DNA from: Corylus avellana
Lineage: Eukaryota; Streptophyta; Magnoliopsida; Fagales; Betulaceae
Reading direction: 5' to 3'
Length of the DNA: 64,000 bases
NCBI RefSeq assembly: GCF_901000735.1
Contig: NC_081547.1
Span: forward strand, 15,270,397 to 15,334,396
The position numbers and the translations under genes are program-made. This document shows, piece by piece, positions 55,738-64,000 of the stretch (position 1 is the first letter of the stretch; every line of letters starts with the position of its first letter). The notes beneath the pieces are model-generated. The model ran no database searches. It saw nothing but the letters and a program-made list of their open reading frames with translations, and was not told where the DNA came from.

Positions 55738-57140
55738 TTCAACTTCATTTTGAAATAACTCAAACACCTTAGGCTTGTACACTTTTGCTACTCAATTTAA
55801 TATAGGTGAGCTCTTAAGATTCAATCTTGTTAATTTTTGTCTAAAGTTGTATTTTGCTTCTAACTCCTTGTCACATTTATGTTTCACAACTCTTTCAAAA
55901 TGAGGGAAGAATTTTCGTATATTGAGACCGGTACGCAAGCAATCCTTCAAGTCACAATTAAATCTCTCACCAAGTTGTGTATTTCTCACTCCTGCAGTGA
56001 ACGTCCTCTTTACATATTCTTGAGCCCATTTCTCCTTCAATTGAAATATACCCATTAGCCATTTATTTTCACGAGCATCATATTTTTTCAACATTATGTT
56101 CCAGGCTAAAAGAAACTCATCTTCATCATCGCACTCATAGACATAGGCTAAGAAATCTTTACTAAATCGAAACCTACCTTTAAATAGCCCAAGTGTCTAT
56201 TAGCATTCTGCCACATGTGCCAATTACACAAGGCATGATACGTTTCAGGCATCACTTCTTGAATAGCAGATGACATTGCTACATCTTGATCAGTGAAAAT
56301 AGTAATTGGCCTCTTTCCAAATGACCATACAAAAGATTCTATTGTTTCATCATACAACAGTGTAGCTCCAAATAAGACAGTCTATGTATGATGATTGAGT
56401 CCCAAAAATACACCAAGTGGCCTTGCATCTCTATTTGTGCTATACATTGTATCAAACATTATTGCATCACCAAAGTGGCTATGGTCAATTATCATTCTTG
56501 CATCAGCTCAAAAGATATTAGTAATCAACTCTTCTGCATCCAATTGAAAAGCATAATAATATGAAGAATTTTCTTTAAGTTGATGAAAGAAATATCTTTC
56601 CAAACTAGTAGCTTCCCCAAACTTCAAGACTCTTTGTCGCTTATTGCATAGATAATTCCTATGATCTTGCTTGGTAAAACCAAGGTTACTACTTCCACCA
56701 ACTTTCTTACTCATGAGTTGATAAGAATCTTTTAGTTTTATTCTTGATTCATATGCCAAATCAATCTCAACAGCTTGAGTTGTAGACATTTTCTGTTGTG
56801 ATGGCATCATGTGTATAGTTGTTGAGAGATGAAGATTGTGATTATGCTGAGCAATGAAGTCAATCACCACGTATTTGCTACTATCTCGATTATATACGAT
56901 AACTATACGTGCATTGCACCCACATCTTGTTTCTGCTTGAGCTTTCCTTGTTTTACTATCTCACTTGTCTATACTCCGAATTCCCCCTTTCTCACACACA
57001 AATCTCCTTGAAGTATTAATTTCAGTCTTTTTACACTTGTTCACATACTCTTTTCTGATACTAAAACCTGCCATTCTCCCATACTCATTATAAAAATTAT
57101 ATGCAATATCATTTGATTCAAACTGCATGTTTTTGATAGT
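55738..57140 (-). pseudogene. FAR1-RELATED SEQUENCE (FRS5-like) gene, broken
   Basis: FRS proteins are transcription regulators derived from MULE transposases. The minus strand reads the FAR1 DNA-binding domain (about 57130-56820: MQFESNDIAYNFYNEYGRMA, FSIRKEYVNKCKK, RCGCNARI, DFIAQHNHNLHL). Then comes the linker (LMSKKVGGSSNLGFTKQDHR, YYYAFQLDAEELITNIF) and the MULE-like core (about 56500-55980: KRPITIFTDQDVAMSSAIQE, MPETYHALCNWHMWQN, GVRNTQLGERFN). It ends KVYKPKVFELFQNEVE at 55738. Lesions: TGA at 56961-56963 and 56508-56510, a stop near 56385, a deletion before KRPITIF, and a frame change at about 56165. The C-terminal SWIM zinc finger is missing. Pseudogene or transposon-derived copy. 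Confidence 0.85.
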
Positions 57141-57526
57141 GTAAGTTTTATAGGTACATTTGGAGACACAAAAACTTCCATTGGGACATCCATTGTTATC
57201 CCTACAAAAGATTACAATACCTAACAAACATGTTGACTCATGAAAAAATAACTTGTATGACAGAAAAATGTATAGCATATTTACAAGCATCAATGGAGCT
57301 ACTACATATATGCCAAGCATCAAGTTGACTCTTTCATATTTTTAAGCATTTAACCAACCAAAATTAGATTAACAAGAAAAAGCACCTTGGGCCAATTAAG
57401 TCTATTTATTTTTTCATTCAGTCCTTATCTAAGTGCTTTCAACCTTATAGTGGACACTACTTAAAAAAGAAAAAAAAAAGTAGGCATTATCACATAGTCC
57501 AATACGCAACAAATAGATGTCATGTG
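57141..57526. other. Upstream flank of FAR1-like remnant; no gene
   Basis: A minus-strand ATG at about 57200 (MDVPMEVFVSPN) could be the original start, but it is in a different frame from the FAR1 domain. AT-rich with a poly-A run at 57468-57479. Confidence 0.45.
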
Positions 57527-57835
57527 ATGTGTGCAAAATATTGCATATTTGGATCCCTTAATTTACATTTGTTAATTCTTTAGCTGTGTTATAATCTGAT
57601 GTTTTGTGTCAGTTCTGTGTTTTTACTATTTTGTAAGTTGCAAAGGGAAAATTGCGGGTTTTATGTGAAAGTTGCATATTTTGGAAAAAAGTTGTCAATG
57701 GACATGGGATCGAACACAATACTCTATGCTCGAGCGCATCTGCACTCATGCCCAGTACAGTCACTCTTAAGCCCAACCATGCCAAAGTCAAGCCCCAGTG
57801 CGCAAGTACTAATGATTCACTTGATTTTTAATTAA
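57527..57835 (+). mobile_element. LTR3 fragment
   Basis: TGTGCAAAATATTGCATATTTGGATCCCTTAATTTACATT matches the start of the LTR3 copy at 38350 after allowance for substitutions, followed by a GCTCGAGCGCA-type motif near 57719. Breaks off into unrelated DNA near 57835. Confidence 0.68.
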
Positions 57836-59496
57836 CATGAAAAAAATAACTTGAAGGTGAAGCAAAATCAAGGCAAATTGACCTCCCCCCCCCCCAAATA
57901 AAATAAATAAATAAATAAAAAGCAAATTGACCCAACCATTCTCTCCGGAACCAACTAGAGAAAATAAGAGAACAAGGTTAATTATCCCTACCAATAATTA
58001 AGATAATATCTACATCAGATTATGAGTCTACAAATTCAAAGTCCAATCCTATCTCTACAATAGTTGAAGTCAAGTCTAAATGTAACTTTATCTCTCAGAC
58101 ATGAACAATAACGTCAACAATACACATGAACAATGAACTAACCTATCTGATACATCTTTATCTATAACAACTGCCAACATAAGCTGTCAATTCCAAACAT
58201 ATTTGTTTTCTTATGTCAATAGCATATACAATGTCCAATGAATATTTGATTTCAAATTATAATCCAAATAATAGGCAATCTTAATTATGAATGGCAAAAT
58301 AAATAGACATTTGGAAAATTATAGAAATTCACAGAAGTTAAAAATCAAATACTAATTAGATTGCTTCCTACATCCAAAAAACATAATCATTTATACTTTC
58401 CATTGTTTATTATCTTTTCCAAAAAGTCCACATATTATACCACATTGCTAGAGCCAATCATGAAATTCGCAAGCCTTCTAGTTCATTAAGTAATTTTTTT
58501 ACTCAAATCTTGTACAAAGCTTTGTAGTTATAGTTTTGTTAGTTATTCTTCTACTATTTTCCTTCACAAGCTCATGAGTTCATTAATCAAAGTGTACTCA
58601 CCGCCTTTTTTTTTTTTTTTTTTTTTAATGCATGACAAAACAGAGCTTCTACTCACTAGTTATACACCTCAATTTTGTCTATTTCCTACACCACAAAACA
58701 GAGAAATGTATGAGTTGTGTGTATTGGATTATCTTATGTTCAAACCAAAGATAAAGATAATGCTCCACCTCATCAGAAGCAAGTTCAAACTAAAGTTAAA
58801 GATGATGCGCACCAAACAACCTCATTTGTTATCATATCTATTTTGTATTTCAAACATTCACTGTATAACATTATAAGGCTTTTGAATGTAAAACTTTCCT
58901 ATAAAGAGCACAGGTGCCCAACGTGTGGGCAATTACATTATTATTTAACTGCCACGTTCAAATTTCAAAGATGCATTCATGTTCAAAACATAAATGGCAT
59001 GTAGCTTGTAGTCTTTGAGTTAACATTTGCCTTGTGGTTATCTTGTTTTAAATCTATAACAATTAGGATAGATACATATCTTATCTTTGGTATTCAAACT
59101 GTAAAAGCTTGGATTAGATACACTTTCAAATTGTGCATAAACTCTATATAATCAAGATCCTTAAAGCATTCAAATATTATTTCAAAAGCCTCAAAACTAC
59201 TATAAATAAAACAACAACACCCATAACGTAGAGCTTGAAGATTACCTTGCAAATAGTTATGGTGATTTCCTATTTTCCTTACAAAAAGTTATTGTCCTTC
59301 CTCTTTCCTCAAAAGATTTCTTTTGTCTTTTCTTCTTCCTTTGTCTTTACTTTTCCTTCCTAATTTTTTTTTTATTTTTCCCACTTGTTTAAGCTTTCTT
59401 CTCTCTCACATTGTTAAGTTGCCGCTCATTCTTCTCTCTCGCACTATTAAGTTGCCACACATTTATTTTAATTGACATGGCTGTTTTATAACCTTT
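57836..59496. other. AT-rich intergenic DNA, no gene recognised
   Basis: Includes a C10 run (57887-57896), an AAAT repeat (57897-57920), poly-T at 58607-58626 and long CT-rich stretches (59280-59460). Open frames at 58574-59004 overlap and resemble nothing known. Confidence 0.7.
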
Positions 59497-61300
59497 GATT
59501 GTTGGAAATAAATCATAGCAGTCAACCAGCTCAGATCCGGTTAAAACAAAATGAAGACGATCTCATTCCCACACAAGGTCATAGTCCACAATCCTTGTAT
59601 CCTTAAATGTATAAAGTTCTCAGTCGGTAAAAGTAAATGGGTATTCCATTTTAAGTAAGATTGTTACACATCAAATATTGGCAACCTACCTTGATCAAGT
59701 GAAGCATTGATTTTGGGATTGATGTATAGTTTGTTGAGATCCTAAGGCATTGAACAGACTAAGGAGTTGTCATTTCATAAAGATATTGTACGTTAAAAAA
59801 AGACAATAAACTCCTTAAAACTACTTGGACTTTAATTCTAAAATCCTGAGAAGTTCGTGAACTCAGATGCGAAGTGTTGATTACTTTGATGTATCTAAGA
59901 ATGAGACCTATCATTGGTCAACAGTACTCAGTACGTTGGGTAACCACATCTAACATTGTGAAAACACCAACTTCAAAAGGGAATCCAAGTCCTTTGTTGG
60001 TAAACAAAGAGACAAGAAATTTTCCTTTGAGATAGATTTTGTGGCTATTATTTTCCGAGTCTCCGGCCAGGGCATTTTGGTTGACATACCAAAATATATA
60101 CTTGTGTTTTTCACATGTATGAGAATAACATAAAATCAGTGACTCAAGGATAAAGAAGTAGAGAATTAAGTGGCAGTATCCTTAGCCATAATTTTGATAC
60201 GGAATATTTCATGGAGGAATCATAAGTCAAAGTCAAAGGAATTAATTGTTTAATCAAAAATATTTATTGGAGTTCAGTCACAATCATTTAGTGGAATAAA
60301 TTGTGATTAAAATATTGTTGTATAATAAATGTCAGGGTGACATTATTACGAACATAGTTAAAGCCAATAATATTTTTTCCTTTAGGTCACTCACCAAGTT
60401 GATGTAATTTAACCATAAGGCTTTCTTATTTATTGGGCTAAGTGTTTTATTTATATAAAACATGGGCTAAAGAGATTTGGTGCAATTGGGCTTGGGATAA
60501 AACCCAGAAGCCCAATGAGTATAAGTGGAACACATAAGGCCAGGGAATAATCACTGAGCCTATTTATTGGAGACAAGGAAAAAGGCTTGGGGTAAAACCG
60601 AGGCCCAGTTCCAAGGCATGGGAACGCATGGCCCAAGGAGATTGTCTTCTTGGGCCATACACCCACTAGAGGAGTGGAGGTTAGGGTTTTCCTAGCGTAG
60701 CCATCCACTCCCCTTTAGTAGTCTTTATTGGACAGGTCTCCTAATGCTTCTTGTCCTACATTGCTTAAATTTAAATCTCTGCTTCCCTACTAAGCCTATA
60801 AATAGAGAGGAGCATAAGCTCTCAAATCACTCAATCAATCTATCAAGTTCTCTTGATTGATAGTTAATTCTCAGAACATGATGAGAATTAATATTTCTTT
60901 GTGTTAACTCACGAAAAACAAAAGTTTAAGATTTGAAGAGTCAAGTAAGAGCCCACATTCTCTTGGTGATCATCAGTCATTGGTGAGAAGATCTATAGGT
61001 CTCTATATCCTGAGATCTATTGTGTTCTTGGAGAAAGAAGAACTTGTTCATCATGTTCTTGAAGAAAGAAGAAATTGTTCTTCGTGTTATTGAACAAGAA
61101 AGAACATGTTCTTGGAGAAGCAAAAATAATTTTTTCCCAAAGCAAGGAATGTCAGTTGATATCCAAGTAAGTGTTCTTTGTTATTTCAATTTAATTTTAA
61201 ATAGCAATTTTTCTTCACATGTTCTTTGTAAATAATCATAGCATGGAAATTCGATTCCTTCTGCTGCACAAATATTTAATTTGCAATCATATTCCCAACA
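59497..61300 (+). repeat. LTR-like repeat containing R4, TG...CA ends
   Basis: Starts TGTTGGAAATAAATC and ends TATTCCCAACA, with short inverted termini typical of an LTR. A TATA box (CCTATAAATAGAG) lies near 60797-60809 and a GGGCTTGGGATAAAACCCA inverted pair near 60488. 59550-59930 is the inverse of 28170-28640. No target duplication (TTGAT versus AAATG) and no internal coding region, so the boundaries may be coincidental. No gene seen. Confidence 0.45.
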
Positions 61301-62507
61301 AAATGACCATTGGGCTTGAGGATAAAACCCAAGCCCAAGTGCATAACTAAGTGGAAGTGGGCAAGGGTTTTAACCCTAGCCCTAGCCGCATGAGGAGAGA
61401 GTGTAATTACTCCTTATGGCCGACCACTGCTTGGGTGGCAAGGAGTGTAATTACTCCTTGTCCCATTTCACCTAGGACTGGGATTTCTAGTCCCTATCCC
61501 ACATGGTTTAAAATTCATTTTCTCCTAGGATCCTAGTATTATAAATAGAGGAGCAATTGAGAAGCAAAGAAATGCCTTGATCTGAAACAATTCAGAAGCT
61601 TGTGAATTTTGTGAAAACAAAAATTGCAACTTCACTCTCCCGCAAGAGTGAATACACGGCCAATAGGGGAGATTTTTCTCTCCAAAGTTTTGCTTATAGT
61701 TTTCTATTGTTCTTGAGAAAACTTTGTGAGCCCACACTCACAGTCATATTCAGTAATAAAAGAGAATATCTAATAGAGCAATCTTCTCCCCAGCTGTTTG
61801 AAGATCTTGAAGTTCTTGATCAACTCTCGAGTCTCCAAGAAATTCTTTATGAATATGATGAAGAACATAAATATGTTCTTCATGTTCATGAAGAATACAA
61901 AGAATGCAATGAAGGAGAGATGAGTATGGACTCATACTTGAAGTATTCAAGCATGTTGGAACTTCAACTACTTAGTCCAACACCAACGGAAGAACGGACA
62001 CACACTCCTACGCCCCAATGCCTAGGAGAGGCCGAATCTACATATAAGTAATTTAACTTATATGTTTGCCATAGATCTAAACATGTTTGTCTTGATGGTA
62101 AAAGGTCGTGGGGTTCGTTTTTATTCCGCTGCATAAAATGTAAATTTTTTGAAGTTTACATTTACAAAGATACCAATACATAAAGATGTTCTTCAAGTTC
62201 ATGAAGAACACGATGAACGCGAAGAACACAAAGAACACAATGAAGATGAGATGAGTATAGACTCATGTTTGAAGTTTTCAAGTTAGTTGGAACTTCAATT
62301 ACTGAGTCCAACACCATGGGAAGAACGGATGCACACTCCTACACCCCAATGCCTAGGAGAGGACAAAGCTACATGTAAGTAATCTAACTTATGTGTTTGC
62401 CTTAAATCTAAATATGTATGTCTTGATAGTAAAAGGTCTTTGGGATCATGTTTTATTCCGCTGTGTAAAAAGAAATTTTTTGAAATTTATGTAAACGATC
62501 CCAACAG
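61301..62507 (+). repeat. Second LTR-like unit with internal tandem duplication
   Basis: Starts with GGGCTTGAGGATAAAACCC, has a TATA box (ATTATAAATAGAGG near 61539-61552), and ends GATCCCAACA, like the unit before it. About 61845-62155 and 62180-62500 are tandem copies (shared GTTCATGAAGAA, GAGATGAGTAT, ACTCCTAC(G/A)CCCCAATGC and TTTTATTCCGCTG). A 149-codon open frame at 61602-62051 lies over the first copy and has no recognised similarity. Likely LTR material. Confidence 0.5.
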
Positions 62508-63227
62508 TGACCACTTTTCTATCATCCCTCCTGTACCCCACATTTCTTTAAAACCAAAATAATAAAATAATAATAAACTTAAAAAATTAATGAAATTCAA
62601 AAAAATAAAAAATAAAAAAAAAGAATTGAAATATCCAATGCCAAAATTAAGGTAGGGGTGGCTCAAGCACCTCCTACGGACTAGCCACCCCCCAGAGATG
62701 GCTAGGGTTGGTTGGGGACTACCCCCGCCCCATGGGGGGTGGCTCATGGGCCACCCCTATGCTATTTGGGGGTGGCTCAACCATTCCCACTTCAGTTTGT
62801 TTTAGTGTTTTTATTGATTAATAATCATGACGGGCAAATTGGGGTTTTCAAGGTTCCAAACAAATGTAGTTTTAGAAGACTTTGGTCAAATATGGCTTTT
62901 CCATCCAAATAGACAGTCAACGCTTACTAAGGGACTTAATTACAACAAAATTGTAGTTTGATGTATCTATCACCCTATTCATTTCATGGGGCTAAATAAA
63001 AAATAGTTATTAGTTCAAGGGCCTAGAGTATATTAATCCCTAAAAAATAAGTATCCGTTGCGATATGTTTGGTCAGTTGCAAGGAGCGAGTTTCTTTTTG
63101 AAGATAAACCTTCAGTCGATGTACTATCAACTGAAGATCAAGAGTAAAAATATATAGAAGACTGCATTTAAAACTTGGTACAACCACTATGAGTGTTTAG
63201 TTATGTTGTTCGAGTTGGCTCATGCGC
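62508..63227. other. Non-coding; GGGGTGGCTC inverted repeats
   Basis: 62650-62790 is GC-rich and contains GGGGTGGCTC three times (62655, 62735 and 62769, approximate) and its complement GAGCCACCCC-like strings (GCCACCCC at 62691 and 62749), so it can fold extensively. A MITE is likely. The rest is AT-rich without a gene. Confidence 0.5.
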
Positions 63228-63389
63228 CTGTTCATTGATGACATCTTATTTTACTCAAAGAGTCGTGAAGAACACGAGGACCATCTACGAGCAGTGTTGG
63301 AAATACTTCGAGAAAAGAAGTTATTTGCTAAGTTCAAGAAGTGTGAGTTTTGGCCGGAGAGAGTCTTATTTCTTGGGCACGTGGTGTCT
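63228..63389 (+). pseudogene. Gypsy chromovirus RT fragment
   Basis: 54 codons read [20 protein letters not shown], then [16 protein letters not shown] and VLFLGHVVS, ending at TAA 63390. This is the RT catalytic F-I-D-D box and following thumb-proximal segment, of chromovirus (Tekay/Del-like) type and different from the F-M-D-D of element A. Flanks on both sides are unrelated, so only this exon-sized piece survives. Confidence 0.88.
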
Positions 63390-63392
63390 TAA

Positions 63393-64000
63393 GGCAATGA
63401 TCAAGTGGGAAAGGCCGACGCATGAATTTTGCAATTTCTTCACATGGCAATGGTCAAGCACAACCATGTGAAGATTCCTCCTCCCGCTCCCCAAAAGTGT
63501 AAGAAATGTTAAGGAATGGAAAAAATGAAATGAAATAAAATCGTATGGTTATCTTGCTTTGTCAATGGTTCAATAAACAGGCATAGTGGCTGGTCTTCAC
63601 ATGGCAATGGTCAAGAAACGACAATGTGGAGATTCCCCCTCCCATTCCCCCAAAGTGAAACAAATAAAAGTTTAAAGGAAAATGTAAGAAGGATTAGGAT
63701 ATGATAAGAGAAAAGTAAAGTACGTATTTATTGTTATGATGAATGCGATCATTGAGCATGAGAAAGTGGTAGTGGAATTAATGATTTCAAGTAATGTTTC
63801 AATTTTTGTATCTACGGAAACCAAAATAAATTTAAAGGAAATGTGTAGAGTAATTTCTGTAAATGACATTAAAGCAAGGGAATTTCAGTACAACCAAGAG
63901 AGAAATTTTAGGGCTCACGTCACACATGGTTGATTGATATCTCTACTTAATTAAGTTGTGGACTCATATTTCCTCGTGTACGTAAAATTTTTTTTTTTTT
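63393..64000. other. Non-coding end of window with a short direct repeat
   Basis: CACATGGCAATGGTCAAG occurs at about 63439 and 63598, followed in both cases by an AATGTG(A/G)AGATTCC-type segment and C-rich CTCCC(A/G)(C/T)TCCCC strings, a direct repeat of about 65 bp spaced 159 bp apart. The remainder is AT-rich, ending in poly-T. No gene. Confidence 0.6.

Noticed and set aside
58574..59004. Two overlapping frames of 100 and 95 codons
   Set aside because: AT-rich, overlapping in different frames, no motif; chance open frames.
59497..61300. Calling a complete solo LTR
   Set aside because: TG...CA termini are attractive but the flanking five bases do not match, and the next LTR-like unit begins immediately; kept as a tentative repeat.
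61602..62051. 149-codon open frame as a gene
   Set aside because: It lies in an LTR-like unit over one copy of a tandem duplication, has no recognised domain, and the second copy of the duplication does not keep the frame.

Overview
This is nuclear DNA from a flowering plant, most probably a woody core eudicot. The evidence is a multi-exon HAC1-type histone acetyltransferase gene with GT-AG introns, Athila-lineage and copia retrotransposons, a hAT element, a Mutator-like element (MULE) and a FAR1-like remnant. The species cannot be named from the sequence. One run of exactly 100 N (10579-10678) marks an assembly gap.

Layout. 1-5260: the 5' half of a HAC1-like gene on the minus strand, with five coding exons, a 5' leader and a probable leader intron; the catalytic half lies off the left edge. 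5262-7700: AT-rich promoter-distal DNA with a foldback repeat. 7.7-47.5 kb: a dense nest of retroelements dominated by one LTR family of about 1.33-1.38 kb (called LTR1 here; eight copies) and two lesser families (LTR2, LTR3). Element A (18.3-26.6 kb, minus) is a nearly complete Athila-like gag-protease-RT-RNaseH-integrase element. It is interrupted by a solo LTR2 in RT and a solo LTR1 in gag, and truncated by element C. C (9.6-18.3 kb, plus) is itself split by a hAT transposon with an 8-bp target duplication. Element B (28.66-36.91 kb, plus) has both LTRs and a 5-bp target duplication but no pol; it keeps gag, a Transposase_32-like ORF and a nested multimeric TRIM. Element D (39.1-42.5 kb, minus) is a second pol-less relative. 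At 42.5-46.9 kb a copia RNase H is split by LTR2, which is split by an unknown insert, which is split by a solo LTR1. 49.2-55.1 kb: a 5.85-kb MULE with about 250-bp terminal inverted repeats, a 9-bp target duplication, a decayed mudrA-type transposase and a divergent GRF-like zinc-finger, coiled-coil, membrane protein gene. 55.7-57.1 kb: a broken FAR1-RELATED SEQUENCE-like gene. The rest is AT-rich DNA with LTR fragments, and a chromovirus RT fragment at 63.2 kb.

How the parts relate. The only plausibly functional host gene is HAC1; every other coding region shows stops, frameshifts or truncation. The least expected signal is a CpG-rich, near-palindromic motif (consensus TGCGATCGA[GT]C[GA]CA). 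It is clustered about 5-6 times in the U3 of the LTR1 copies just upstream of a TATA box, and again in the leaders of elements A, B and D and between gag and ORF2 of element B. A second module, GTATACACCCATGCC, repeats downstream of the TATA box. Relative insertion order can be read from the nesting (A before C before hAT; copia before LTR2 before insert X before LTR1). All identifications come from reading the sequence and recalled family knowledge; no database search was run.
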